The notes: generated by a model from the sequence alone, not told the origin. Positions 23,241 through 35,060 are shown, numbered from the stretch's first letter. The stretch: 64,000 nt of DNA from Thereva unica (GCA_949987705.1 OX465283.1:7110207-7174206); one strand, 5' to 3'. Made by a program: numbers and translations.

Positions 23241-23996
23241 CAGTGATTCCCAAAGTGGGTTCCGCGGAACCTTAAGGTTCCACGAAAAAATTTTAGGGTT
23301 CCGTATCACCAGCGCCGAAACGCAAAATACATTCGCAGACTCGCCGAACGTTTAACGCGTTCTTGCTAATCAGAAAGTGGAAAATGGTAATCCGCCCTCT
23401 TGAGATGGCCGACATGGACCAAACGATATATTGAGTATACTACATTGCTTATGGTGTTCTGCTTATCATACCCTTTCATTTGATACCCATGTCGAAGGGG
23501 TTGTGAAGAATATTTCAATTCGCCCTCCTGAGACTGCCGCCATGGATCTAAAGGTATATTGAGTATACCATATTGCATTGTCATCGGAGCTAAAGCTGTA
23601 TGCAAAATTTCAGCATGCTAGGATATCCGGAAGTATTTGAAAAATTGATTGCAAAATTTGTTCCGTGAAGAACACAGTAATCCTTCCTCTTGAGACGGCC
23701 GCCATGGATCTAACGGTATAATGAGTATGCCACATTGCATTGTCATCGGAGCTGAAGTTGTATGCAAAATTTCAGGGTGATCGGGTAACCGAAAGTATTC
23801 AAAAAATCGATTGCAAGATATGTACCGGACAAACAGACAGACAAGAAAGGGAGATAATAAAAACGTTTTACAATATATTAAAGGATAAATATATACATAT
23901 ATCATATATTATTTTATTTTTTCATCGTTGGGTTCCGCCAAATTTTATACATTGTAGAAAGGTTCCGTACGACGAAATAAAGTTTGGGAACCACTG
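23241..23996. mobile_element. 756-bp hAT-type non-autonomous element with perfect 8-bp TSD
   Basis: The termini are CAGTGATTCCCAAAGT and, inverted, CAGTGGTTCCCAAACT, classic hAT TIRs. The direct repeat CTCTACCC flanks it at 23233-23240 and 23997-24004. The interior has three diverged copies of a unit with GAGA(T/C)GGCCG(A/C)CATGGA and GGTATA(T/A)TGAGTAT. No transposase. It splits an older RT fragment. Confidence 0.92.
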
Positions 23997-24033
23997 CTCT
24001 ACCCTATCATACTCTACAGATTTTATCTACTCT

Positions 24034-24129
24034 CTTGGAAACTTATATGTACATATTCAACCCATACCCAAAAAGGATGATTCAAGCAATCGCTTCAACT
24101 ATCGCCAAATAGCAATTAGTTCTCTTTAA
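24034..24129 (+). mobile_element. LINE RT fragment (QPIPKKDDSSNRFNYRQIAI)
   Basis: Plus-strand translation contains QPIPKKDDSSNRFNYRQIAI followed by SSL and a stop. It corresponds to the PLPKKGDSSDPSNYRPIAL block of LINE RT and lies directly right of the hAT element. Confidence 0.7.
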
Positions 24130-25051
24130 TGTGAAGATAGCTCAAAAGACTTCTCGGAAAAATAACTCAGATGATCTTCGTGTGGATCACGATATGCTTC
24201 TACCTTTCCGTAGAATAGAAATAGTTAGCCAACAGTGTCCTTAGACTACCGGCGGGAGGACTATTGAAACAACCGTTCACCATCTAGTACTCAACCCGAA
24301 AGTGCAGTGCTAAACAAGGGAATTAAGTTAGCGAGATCTTTCCCGATATCAATAGATTCCTCGACAATACTAACATCAACCCAATTTTCGCGAACGTGCA
24401 AAGTAGGCTAAGGTTTTACTTAAGATACTGTAAGCTGGACTCATGATGAAGTATTAATCTCATGTGAAAATCTCATGTCTGATTTGGCTAATTCCAATCG
24501 AGCGTTCACTTAAGGGAACTTAAGAAAAGCTAAAGTTGTCGACCCGGAACCAACTATTGACACTCGGGTATTGATGAAACTTGCCTGGTTTAGTTAACTC
24601 CAATCGGTTGCTTCCTGTATAATTTCACATTGCGGCCAGAGAATTGTTAGGATGCAGTAAGATATGCCTCACGACACTGGTTGACTTCATGGAATCTGAG
24701 GCGTCTAACTACTATCCCCTAGATCCGTCATTCGATTCCGGGCAGCGATATCTTACTTCGTCTTGCTCTTCCATCCCCATAATATTCCTTTTTATATTTC
24801 AGCTATTCCCTTCTTTCTCCTTTTTTCTTTTCTGCCTTCTTGTGTACGTGAGAAAACGACCTCCTATTGGATCGCCGACGGCAGCCTTCTGGGGCGGTAG
24901 TATGGAAAAGGTTGGTGCTAACGGCGAAAACATCTAACTTTCAGCCATCGATAAAGATACTGAAATTCTTTTTTCCGAAAAAGTGATTTTGGTGTCGAAA
25001 TTATCGACGAAAATAAAAGTATTGATTGAAAAGATGTATATAGCGTGCATT
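24130..25051. other. Non-coding interval, nothing recognised
   Basis: This may be the degraded continuation of the LINE at 24034, but no further RT motif could be read with confidence. Confidence 0.3.
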
Positions 25052-25128
25052 ACTTGAAACTGGTCACTAGATTTGACATTCTAATGGGCCAGCCAATTCC
25101 AATGCAAAATCTAGTGACCACTTTCAAG
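25052..25128. repeat. Short near-perfect hairpin, ~77 bp
   Basis: CTTGAAACTGGTCACTAGAT and ATCTAGTGACCACTTTCAAG are inverted around a ~30-base loop. It could be a tiny MITE or a stem-forming transcript; no flanking duplication is evident. Confidence 0.6.
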
Positions 25129-25289
25129 AGACACACTATGATTTAGGGATACGGAATCGTTTGGGAATACTCGATTAAATACTCATCAGTAGAATCGAAA
25201 GAAAATTACTCTTTTTACTCGTTAAAAAGTACTCGATTCCTTGAGAATCAAGTAGTACTTTTGACATTTCTACGAATGTGCTTGCCACA

Positions 25290-25520
25290 TGGGTATGCAC
25301 TCTCCCGCTAAAGACAAGAAATTTTAAAAATGCGCCTGTATGCATGAGCCTATTACAGATATTTATGTGTTCGTAATTGACCATTCCAAACGCAAGTGCT
25401 GCTTTATCAAGGGGTCCCCCAACTAAGTACCCACCACTCCAATGCTGCTTGACCTACGCGATCGAACGAGAACCGGTCTTATGGCACCCTTTATTTTTAA
25501 AAGCCCCAATTTTGTTCCCT
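25290..25520 (+). repeat. Dispersed repeat, copy A (second copy 36060-36330)
   Basis: It shares GACCATTCCAAAC, CCAATGCTGCTTGAC and GAACCGGTCTAT/TT in order with 36060-36330, same orientation, including an AAAAATGCGC upstream block. The family was not recognised. Confidence 0.65.
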
Positions 25521-26820
25521 TTAGTATAAAAAACTGGGAACGTACCTTGCATCTTTTGGACTGTTCCGTTCATGCCTGTAGAGAAGTAGAATTTTTACTA
25601 AGGCGTACCGTAAAGTTTATCTTAGGTGTCGGGTGCCATGCATGCATTTTGACATTGTTCGTTCCTGTTTCAGGCTAAAAAATGGGGATTGGATGGGTAT
25701 GGGATATCAATTTAAATCTATAATAGCCCGTTTACATCCCAAACGCAAATTGGAGCATTTTTATCGCACAGAAATTTGTAAGCATGTTCACTGGAATCCA
25801 CGTTCGTTCAACAGTTAGAAAAGCATACAAATTTCTCTACTATAAAATAATTCCAATTTTCGTTTAGAATATTATATTCCTGCTTCAATTAAGAAGAGTT
25901 TAGGGATGGTTAAGGTCCTTAATTAAGACAGAAAAGTACTTGTAATGTGTAATGTGTATATTGAAAATATTCATGGCTGAGGTAAACTTGCAGTTGGCTT
26001 GAATTCTTGACGCGGGACTTGACTCTACTGATATGAGTAAAAGTACTCGGTCAAAAGTATCGAGTACTGATATGAGTAGAATCGAAAGCCAGTACCGATT
26101 CTATATCCTTAACTATGACGGATGTTATTTGAATATAACGTTAATGCATGCATGTGCGAGAAACGCACTAATGATCTGGTAACACTGGTTGTCACTGATC
26201 CGCGATAGAGAACAGCTAGGTCGCTTTACTTCACGCGTACAGTCAAGTCTGAGCGTTAAACCAGAAGGTGTACCTGCTCAAAGAGTCTGGCCTGCTAAAC
26301 TGACTACAGGATAAGTGAGGCAGTACTGTTGGACCTTTTGTCTCGAACCTTTCGATCTTATGAAATCTGTCCATTGAAAAAATATCGATCTTGTGTCGTC
26401 GGGTATTCTGCAACTGGTTCTCTAGTTTGGGTGTAGTATGTATTTTCACGGTCATATACACAGGTCTGTTAACTTCATACACTATTCCATAGAGTGAAGT
26501 GTGATCGTTATCGTTCAACGTCGAAATAGTTCTTGAATGGGCCACTGGTGGCGCAAGAGTACCGAAGTACTTCTTGAAATCATCTCAATTGCGACGGGTC
26601 CTTTAAATCACTTCTGTTATTTTCAAAACAAGACCTGTTGTTTATTAAAAATGCCAAATACTTGCATAATATCAACTTGCTTGACCGGATCAAAAAAAGA
26701 TAAAAGCCTTGCCGACAAACACGCCATCTGCAGTCTAAATCAAGAAGCTCCAATAGGGATACGCATATCAGTCACGAGTTTTGGCAACGAGTTGTCAGAC
26801 CTGTATATACGACCGTGAGT
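25521..26820. other. Non-coding interval, weak repeats only
   Basis: GTATCGAGTACTGATATGAG-like phrases near 26020-26110 are partly inverted relative to 25140-25260 (GGATACGGAATCG versus CGATTCTATATCC), so 25144-26110 may be another old terminal-repeat element. No coding signal was seen. Confidence 0.35.
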
Positions 26821-28029
26821 ATTTTCCAAACTAACTAGCGCCATCTGTTGAAAAAATTTGTTTCTTTTTCGACAGTCCAATAGGTTAGATGGAGTTAGTT
26901 TAAGATATTTACACTTTTTTGTAAATTGCCCGGGAACGTTGTTGACTATTTTAAAAACAAATTATATATTTCGTAAAAACTAGGGTGTGTTTGTGCTGTG
27001 ATATTGGGACTTATTATTTTATAAATTTCACGAATTTCTCTCATCAATTTCGACCTGTTTTGTAAATGTAATGAAAAGGTATGACACGAAAATGTTTATG
27101 AAAAATTCTTTTCTTTTTTTTTTTCTTTTTGAATATAATAAAGGAAAAAAGTAGCGTGCAGAAAAAACTTTCTCTCTTAATAATAATAAATAAAATAAAA
27201 TGATCAAACACAAAGAAAAACTAAGGTAAAAGCATGCGCTAAATGACATACCTATAAACTATATCGGGTGTGACGATCGGTGAATATCTAATCTAGATTA
27301 AAGTGAAAACTTTCGACTTAGGTAACAAGGAAAAAAATGCAGAGATACGAGTTGTAATACAGTATGTGTGTATAGGGTGTGTATGTATATGTGTATGATT
27401 TGTGGCTGCGTTTTTAGTAAATATATATTTTTTTGAAAAACTTGATTCGTGCTAAATTTACGAGTTTCATTTTTGGAACGTTTACTATATTTTAAATATG
27501 TTGATAAAAATAGGAATATCGTAAGTCTTTTTGGCAGGAAATGATATCGTTTTTAAGTTTTTGTATATGTATATAATATATATATGTAGAAGTATCACAC
27601 AACGTAAGAATTAATACAAACAAACAATATATATAATATTAAAAATGAAAAACGAAACAAACGAAATTGAAACATTTTTTCTTGTAACAAGTAACATTAT
27701 TTTTTGCGATATTTTTTGTTTTATTTTTAATTAATTTTTTTTTTTTGGTTTTTATCATGAGAACGAAGCGTAGAAAAAGTGAAACGTTTTAACAGGTAAA
27801 GAATTAGCAGTTTGATTGATTATCTACAATATAAATTAAGTCGATCGATATACAAATGGACAGATGGCGCTTTAAATAGTGTGTATGTGTGTAATAATTT
27901 TTTTTTGAATATATAAAAACGGTGACATAAATGATAGGCTTGTTAGCTGTCGGGTTTTTTTTAATTAATTAATTAATTAAAGAGTTTTTTTTTTGTTTTT
28001 TTGTTTTTGCTATAGTTTGGGCAAAATTT
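26821..28029 (-). other. Rim: Probable Rim 3' UTR and downstream sequence
   Basis: Very AT-rich sequence follows the Rim stop codon on the minus strand. An AATAAA hexamer on that strand lies at 27725-27720, about 305 bases after the stop. The true end of the transcript cannot be fixed. A TTAA tetranucleotide run is at 27961-27982. Confidence 0.4.
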
Positions 28030-28233
28030 TTATAGTTTTAGTGAATCGAGTGATGCTATTGAGGAACGCCTAGATAGACCCAAACTAGGAGGACCACTGA
28101 CCAGTGATGTTGTTCCAAATAGCTTGTACCACCCGATGACGATATTTGATAAGTTAAGATCGTCCAGCATTATTTGGGCAACTCCCATGAAAACTTTCTT
28201 CTCTATTCGTCCATAATCACCCCATACTGTCAC
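28030..28233 (-). CDS. Rim: Rim last coding exon, end of C2B domain and C-terminus
   Basis: The acceptor is TTTTATTTTAG|GTGACA. It encodes VTVWGDYGRIEKKVFMGVAQ, then MLDDLNLSNIVIGWYKLF and the tail SRRSSIASLDSLKL before TAA. The WGDYGR and VIGWYKLF strings are conserved at the RIM C-terminus. The SRRSSIASL segment resembles the serine-rich end of vertebrate RIMs. 67 codons, phase 0. Confidence 0.95.
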   Translation of the reverse strand: MTVWGDYGRIEKKVFMGVAQIMLDDLNLSNIVIGWYKLFGTTSLVSGPPSLGLSRRSSIASLDSLKL

Positions 28234-28641
28234 CTAAAATAAAAATAAAATGAAATTTTATATTTGTATTATTTATTTTGTATTTTGGAATAATATTTAG
28301 CTTTAAGTTAATAAATAATCAGAATAAAAAATCACAAAGGTTAAGCTTCGTTTTTTCATATAAAACAAGTAAAGGGACCCAGAATTCCGATAAAAAAATT
28401 TGCAGTGGTTTATAACGCCAAAACACCGTTAAAATTAAAAAAATTAAGCAAAAGCTTCCCAGGACACAAACCGCAAAAGCTTCAGCCTAAGGCGCAAACC
28501 AAAAGCTTGATTGCTCAATATTGTGAAATATGTGGCTCCGTAGCGACATAGCTCTACTACTCAAATGACAAGGGCTATGAATTAACTTCCACCAGCCTTG
28601 AGTAGCAAAATTTCAATTCTCACTGTTTCCAGGAAAGAGAA

Positions 28642-28935
28642 TGGGCGCATCCAGCGCACTCAGCGGAAAAGCCGCTTAGCTGAACAGCACAGCGCAAAAA
28701 AGTAACTCAGCGATGTCTGTCGGCTGGATGGGATCTGAGTTAGGAATTATTTTGACAACTAAATTTTTTTTTCTAATTTTTATAACTTCAATTCACTACC
28801 GCTGAGCTACTAAGAATAAAATTTTTACGCTGAGAAATTTGCCAGCCGCTGAGCTAAGCTGCTTAGTTCAGCTAACCATCCAATGAGCTCAGCGCTTAGC
28901 CTCTGCTCAGCTGCTGAGTGCGCTGGATGCGCCCA
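28642..28935. mobile_element. ~294-bp MITE with GC-rich TIRs
   Basis: The left end TGGGCGCATCCAGCGCACTC and its inverted copy at 28913-28935 pair over about 23 bp. The subterminal sequence is packed with AGCTGAG/CTCAGC/GCTTAGCT words on both strands, giving a strongly folding interior. No ORF; target duplication unresolved. Confidence 0.83.
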
Positions 28936-29259
28936 ATGATTTAAAGCCATAGGAAAAGCCTGCTTCTAGTAACACAAACCCGGAACGACATTGCGTTCAC
29001 AGCATCAAGCAAAGCTAGGAAAGCCTATCCTAGCTATACCAAGAGGGTGCTAAGACCCTACACACCAAATCATACAAAGAATCTACAGTAACGAACATGG
29101 TTAACTCAGAGCAGCCTCTTTTTTATTTTGGTGCTCCGGGCACCGATATATCCTCCATGCCCTCTCATGAACTGCGGGTGGCCATAGCTCATGTCGACAT
29201 GATCCGCAGTGGTACATTTTTCCACATTTGGTGTGATCCTATATATGTACATATGTATG

Positions 29260-30202
29260 TATATGGGTGATTGTCATGAAATGGGGGTAGTGGCTGGCTG
29301 GCCGTTGTTCTCTAGCTATAACGCCTCAAACAAATTTTTTCTGGGGTGAAAATCTCCATCCAGTAATAAAACATTCTCTCCTTCATCGCCTCCCGCGGCA
29401 AGCACTCTTGAACAAAATGGCGGCCCTTCGACCACCGAAAATGTCGCCTCCGTAACCTGTCCATTTTCCGCTTTTACGTCACGGCACTACGTTTACGGAA
29501 AAACAGTGCATTATTGCCGCGCGCCTAGGGTCTCAAACGATAGCAGCAGTGTTCCGAAACTGATCACCGGTATGTATTACGCGGGCGGATACCTGCTTAG
29601 TTAGATGTCAGTGTTTACATTCTGACTGTTGTTTGTTGCAAATTTCAATAAAAACTATAAGAATAGCGCACACGCAACGACAAATTGGTTGTCAAGTGGC
29701 ACTAAGTAGTGAAAACGAATCGTCACAAGTTTCTTTATGAATGTTTATCCTCGCCGGACGTTTAGACTGTGAACAATTTATAAACAAGAGAGCAACCCTC
29801 AAGAAAATTATCGAAGAAAAAAAAACTGTCGCCTCCGTAATGTGTGTTTTCGTTGTGATATGTGTTGCAAATCTCTTTTAACTCGGTTCGGTATATTTGT
29901 TTGCATTTGTAGAGCAAGCAAATTTTCGGAAAAATTGTTTGCTCTCATTGATCATGAAAGCGACGGATTTTTCGATGAAATGTCGCTACCGTAATTGTCG
30001 CCTCCGAAGCCATATAATTTCGGCTTTTCGATATAAACTTCTCACTGTCTATACCCCGTGTGTATTTATGTGGAAATATACAGAAAGTACTTCAAAATAA
30101 TGTTGAAAACACATGAGAAAATTTTTTTTCAGCACTTTTTTTTTGTTCACAAATTTTTGTTCAAATCTCAAAAACTCCCATTTCATGACAATCACCCATA
30201 TA
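29260..30202. mobile_element. ~940-bp DNA element with ATGGGTGATTGTCATGAAAT termini
   Basis: The left end (29260-29286) and right end (30176-30202) are inverted copies of about 26 bp reading TATATGGGTGATTGTCATGA. The outer TA/TATA suggests a TA target site. The interior repeats GTCGCCTCCGTAA at 29443 and 29828, GTCGCTACCGTAA at 29982 and GTCGCCTCCG at 29997. ORFs are under 70 codons, so it is non-autonomous. Confidence 0.85.
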
Positions 30203-31315
30203 TCTTTGAGATATTTTTGTCACTACCCCGAATCCATTCTGTAGCTCAATGAGGACTATCCCTGCTACCAGTCACTCTGCCTGAATAGACGTGGTCCTAA
30301 AACATATGCGTAACATGTGCGCAGGACACGTAGCATGTACGTGGCCCCCATTTTCCTCTTTTTTGTCGTATTTCCCAATGCCACTGTCCTAAAGCTGGAA
30401 ACAGATGCGGCCGATTTGCAGTAAGCAGTAAGTTACAACTGGCAGGTGCTTGCGTTCTGTCTCATCTTTCCCTTATAGCCAAAAAAACTAGATACCTAGT
30501 GGTTGTTTGTTGTGTTTGCTTGTGTTTGGGCATTTCAATCTAATCGATAGGTATGGCATTGCGGAAAAAGTTGAAAGTAGACCAACTTTTGTTTTCTGTG
30601 TGTTCCGTTCACACACCTGTATGTCAGATCATATTTGATTGCACGCCCTTTTATAATATCTATCGCCGCACGCACCGCACGCACATATGTGTCTTTCTAC
30701 GGCTTAACCGACGTCGTATATAGAAAGACCAAACAAACTCATTATATTGTGAAATTCGAAATCTGCAGCCTCGAAAAGCCCAGCAAACTAAGTTTCGTGC
30801 AGGAAAACTAATTTTGAAATATTTTGGATTTGGTTATTTTGTTTTTTGAAAAAATTATGTAAAGTCTTAAATCGGTAATCTTTAAAACACCCAAAGACCC
30901 ACCCATTTTCATTAAAAAAATTGCATTTTTATAAAAGGAAAATTGTAGGCAGTGAAGTGGGTTCGCTGTAAGACCCTCTCTCATATTTTCTCTAATATCC
31001 AGAAACTTCTCCATCGTTTTCAGGAGGAAAGAGGAGAGGCTGATAAGTCAATAGAATTTTGCTTCCCTATACGATCTTCTCCACGTTTTAGGGAAAAAAA
31101 CTACTCTAGGCCCTTCCCAACACCTCGGAATATGGGTCAACATTAAGCTATAGTGGTAGCAGGATCGATAAGATCTCTTGCAATCCTCTCTGAAGAACAG
31201 CCAGGAAGATGTGGTCCTTTCCAACAGCCTATAAAGGCTTGATGTGACAATGGCCCACTCAATCTTAAACGCAGTGAAAATCCTGCTTGCTAGCCCTTTG
31301 TGCCTATTCTAGGAC

Positions 31316-31560
31316 CGATGGGCAAGTATTACCTCCGATCCAAGGTTCGGTTCTAAAGCCAATCCAAGGTTTCGTCCCATGCCCTCTCCTCTGGATCTTA
31401 TCTTATGAGTTCGTCGATGAAATCGAGATATACGCTAACGAACCCATATGGGAGATGACACGTGTGACTCAAGTCGAGAACACTGGTCTAATGCTAGCTG
31501 AGCACAAAACTGATCAGCAGAAACTTCTCGGGTAGAACGCTATCCACCTTACGATGCAGC
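31316..31560 (+). mobile_element. LINE RT fragment
   Basis: Translation has PCPLLWILSYEFVDEIEIYA and then TGLMLAEHKTDQQKLL, matching the GPLLWNxxYD...FADD and GLxLAxxKTE blocks of R1-type RT, with the catalytic box degraded to FVDE. Dead fragment. Confidence 0.65.
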
Positions 31561-31923
31561 TATCGCTATCCACCGCACTTATGCAGCCAGTGAATCGGGT
31601 AGCGAGCTTCGCAGGAATCCTGTACTATCGTCTTGTTGCGGACCCCCACCATCCCTGCTGCTAGACCAATGTAAGTTTTTCACCACCATTTCGCAAAAAA
31701 CCCGCAACTTGCAGGTGATCTCTGACCACCTCACTAAGCAGCCATTTTGGATCTCGCTGGTCCACCTCCCGCTGCTGGTTCTACCTTTTTGGGCTCTCTC
31801 GATTTTATTTATAGGAGAGGATCAAGGTCTTTTCTGTGTCTGGTATAAATACCATATGTGTGCCCGTAGTATAAAATTCTTAATTTTGGTGGTATTTTGT
31901 ATGGAAAAGATCAAGCTGATAAT

Positions 31924-32501
31924 CCCGAGTAAAAATAAAAGATGGCTTTACAACGGGCGTACACCGGGAGCTTGGCTTTTTCATATGACGGCCGTAGAGT
32001 CTTTAGCCATTTTTAATGGGAGCCTATAAGGGCTCACGACGGACAAACTTGTCCCAAAGATTTAAATGGCCGATTACTGAGCTGTAAACACGGGCATACG
32101 ACGGCAAATTTGAAAAAAAAAAAAAAAAAAAAAAAAAGAATCTGCACCAAATGATTCCAAAAAGAATCTGCACCAATTGTGGAAGGTGCTTAATGGGAAC
32201 TTGATCATTTTGGATTATCATACTTAAAGACTATCGATGCACAAGAGAAACAAGCTCGCCGGTTTGTTTTACGAGAAGTGTGTGGTGCGTGTTGGTGTTT
32301 ATTCCTATTTAAGGGGGAAATTTACGTATACATGTATAGTTTTGCCGGGTCTCGGTCGGTAGTAAAGAAGAAAACATGTTTTTTTTTCCTTTCTTTTTTT
32401 AAAGCGGCCGTACAGTCCGGCAAACAACCATATCCGAGGACTATATTTCAATCACGGTCGTTGTTCGCCCGCTGTAAGGCCATCTTTTACTTTTCCTCGG
32501 G
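31924..32501. mobile_element. 578-bp MITE, AAAAGATGGCCTTACA family, copy 1
   Basis: The left end CCCGAGTAAAAATAAAAGAT (to CAACGGGCG) and the right end (32466-32501) are inverted with four mismatches in 36 bp. It contains a 23-base A run near 32105-32127. A second copy is at 16422-17040. Target duplication not clear. Confidence 0.85.
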
Positions 32502-32570
32502 AAGTTAATAAATATCTAGCGAATTTCGAAGTTACTGAAGTAATGGTAGTAAATGAAATTTTGGATTTAC

Positions 32571-32738
32571 CTGTAGAATACATCCGTTAAATGGTTCCCT
32601 GAATGCCAGCTGTTGTTGATAAAGAGGATCTAAAGTTCGCCTCGCAGTCGTTGTTTTAGATTTGTCAATACATTTTTTCCCAGATACTAGGTACACTTTA
32701 ACGTAAGGCGCAGGAAGCATTTTAGAGCCAGGTTTCGC
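32571..32738 (-). CDS. Rim: Rim exon, C2B domain middle
   Basis: The acceptor is CTCTTTTAG|GCGAAA and the donor is CTACAG|GTAAAT; 168 nt, phase 0-0. It encodes AKPGSKMLPAPYVKVYLVSG, then KTTTARRTLDPLYQQQLAF. The PxYVKVYL and TLDPLYQQ strings are the RIM C2B signature. As in known RIM C2B domains the calcium-coordinating aspartates are not evident. Confidence 0.95.
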
Positions 32739-32806
32739 CTAAAAGAGTTAAATAAAAAATAATTAATAAAATAATATTATTAATCACAATTTATAAGGAT
32801 ATTTAC

Positions 32807-32987
32807 CTGCAGTCCTCTAGCTCTTATCACTTCAACTTCCAAGTACCCTTTTTGATGGCACATGGACAGTTGGATATCTCCTAAGGATGGTGCTCCAAGT
32901 ACTTGTCTCCCAACAAGTTGACCAGGACCAAGCCCATCAATAAAGTCAGACAGTTGTCCGTCGTTCACCCGTAGTGACGGCGACCAT
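32807..32987 (-). CDS. Rim: Rim exon, start of C2B domain
   Basis: The acceptor is GTGTAG|ATGGTC and the donor is CTGCAG|GTAAAT. One base completes the codon from upstream; it then reads WSPSLRVNDGQLSDFIDGLG, PGQLVGRQVLGAPSLGDIQL and YLEVEVIRARGLQ. It accepts two different upstream exons (37632-37779, or the long form of 42845-42995), giving SSWSPSL or GDRWSPSL. Confidence 0.95.
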
Positions 32988-34569
32988 CTACACATTTTCG
33001 AAGAACAAAATTAAAGAGAAAAATTCGTCATTAATAATCTTTATCGAAAATTCGCTCAACATTCAAAAAACATCAAAGTAAGAAAAAAAAAATAAAAATA
33101 AAAAAATTTCGAAGTAAAATTGAGATGAAAATATTGTGATGAGAGAAACACAAAAGGTGTCACAACAGAATGAAGAATGAGAGAATTACACAGGGAGAAA
33201 TAGAAAAAAGAGAAAAATGCTCAAAGAAACTGATTGGTGGAAATATGGGGCTGTGGGGGGGGAGGTGAAATGAAATTATTTTTGAATTTTTGCGATAAAG
33301 CGTGGAAAAAATCAGTGAAAAAAGATGAGAATTTAAAAAAATCTCTAAAGTGTTAGATTTGGAAAATGTCATGCTTTTCTTTTCAATTTTCTTCTTCTTA
33401 ATTTATTGTTCTGTGCAGAATTTTAATGAAGTCTTTTGTGAATGGTTGGCTCAAAATTCTAATTGCAAATAATAACAAAAATTCTAAATAATTGTGCAAT
33501 GCATTCAGTAAGAAACGACATTTAGTAGGTGTTTTTGGTTAGGCTTTTATCATGCATTTTTTAAAATATTTCAGGCAGTGTTCAGACAAATTTGTTTTCA
33601 ACACAAGTTTATACATGTATTTACAAGTGACGTTGCACTTCAATTCAGAGCAATATTTTATATACTATGCAAAACCCAGTTTACATCGACGATATTTCTA
33701 TAATCCAAATATATAGATTTTGAATTCTTGCTGCGTACAAATTTACTAAATATTTTGTGGAATAAAGGCCCATTTACATCACAAACGCAAAGTGGAAACT
33801 TACGTGCAACAGAGAAGCATACATATTTCTGTCCATGAAAGACTTTACGTTTGGAATGTGTAAAATGAATGTAAGCTTGACCAGCCCCATATTCCAAGAA
33901 CCAAGGCACATTGATGCTAAAAGGGTACATTTTGTAACCACACTGGCTAAAACCCGCTATAGGCCAGTACGACACTTCCACTGAATTTAGATCCAGCCCA
34001 TCTTCCCTTATATTTCCTATTTTAAACTTCGAAATCTCTCCATAGTTCTGAAAAAATGGTTCCAAATGGTGGTCTGATCCCAGCCAGAGACGGTAACTGC
34101 AGATAATGTGTTCGGTTGCCTCTCTAGCTTATTCATTCCCACAGATAAAGCGGTAGATGTCCTACAGAGTTCGCAATAATGCCGCATGTTCTCCATTTGG
34201 CTAAGTGCTATGTGACTTGATAAGTCTTTCTACTTATATTAAGCCCTTCTTCTCTAATCTCTTCTTTCCTTTATTGAAAGAAAGTGTATGGAGGCATCTC
34301 TCTTCGTCAAACACAGAGGGTTCTGCTTGCTCTCCAATGGTGTATCTGCAAGGTTTCCTCCTAGTTTAGCAATCCTGTGTTCTTTCTACCATGTTCTCTG
34401 TATACACTAACGAGTTATCCTGTACCTTTCAGCCAGTGAAGACAGTTCCTTTTTACAGGTTTCGACCTGCTTTGACTGTATCTACCACCTCAATACTTGG
34501 CAATCCGGTAACAGAATGATTCTGATTCGTGTCATGGGATTCGACTGTACCTGGTCTTCAAGATTACCA

Positions 34570-35060
34570 GCAGATCTATTTAAAAAACACTGGGAGAATA
34601 GATTGACAGTAGAACTTTTGGAAATTTCTTCTTCTTCTTTGATCCGTAAGCTGGCGATCCGACCAGGACGTCCCCGCAAGGGATACGCTTCTGTCGGTGC
34701 CGTTGGGCCTCGAATTCCATTCACGATTCATTTCCATTCTTGACTGTTTTTGGCGACTTGTCGAGCCTCGATAACTGATAATACTTGATTCTTTAAGTCG
34801 ATATTCTTTGCCCAGATTTTCTTCGATGCCGATATCGCTGAATTCAATTCTCAAATCTGCCGGATATTCTCGCCAGAGAAGTTTACGTGGCAAGTGGTTA
34901 TCATCCATTTAGCAAACATCTCCAAACTACCGTGGTCGACGTTTTTGTATTTCTTCGTCGATCAGTGTCTGTTCTTCGCATCTTTGTCTAACTGTCTCGT
35001 TTCCAAGGCGATCGCGGAGTAGTTGACCCAATAATATTTCATTGTTCTGCAAATCTTCTT
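34570..35060 (-). mobile_element. RTE/BovB-like LINE C-terminal fragment
   Basis: Minus-strand translation reads LLGQLLRDRLGNETVRQRCE, then DEEIQKRRPRW, FGDV and, after a frame change, MDDNHLPRKLLWRE. This is the RRxRWxGHVxRMDDNRLPRKLLW block found near the C-terminus of RTE-type ORF2. A CTTTGATCCGT(A/T)AGCTGG phrase near 34635-34655 is shared with 9375-9400, close to the RTE element there. Confidence 0.7.

Larger units (their letters stand above)
28234..32570 (-). other. Rim: Rim intron, rich in mobile elements
   Basis: A 4.3-kb intron between the two last C2B exons. Besides the elements listed separately, 30205-31300 holds nothing recognised. Confidence 0.6.
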
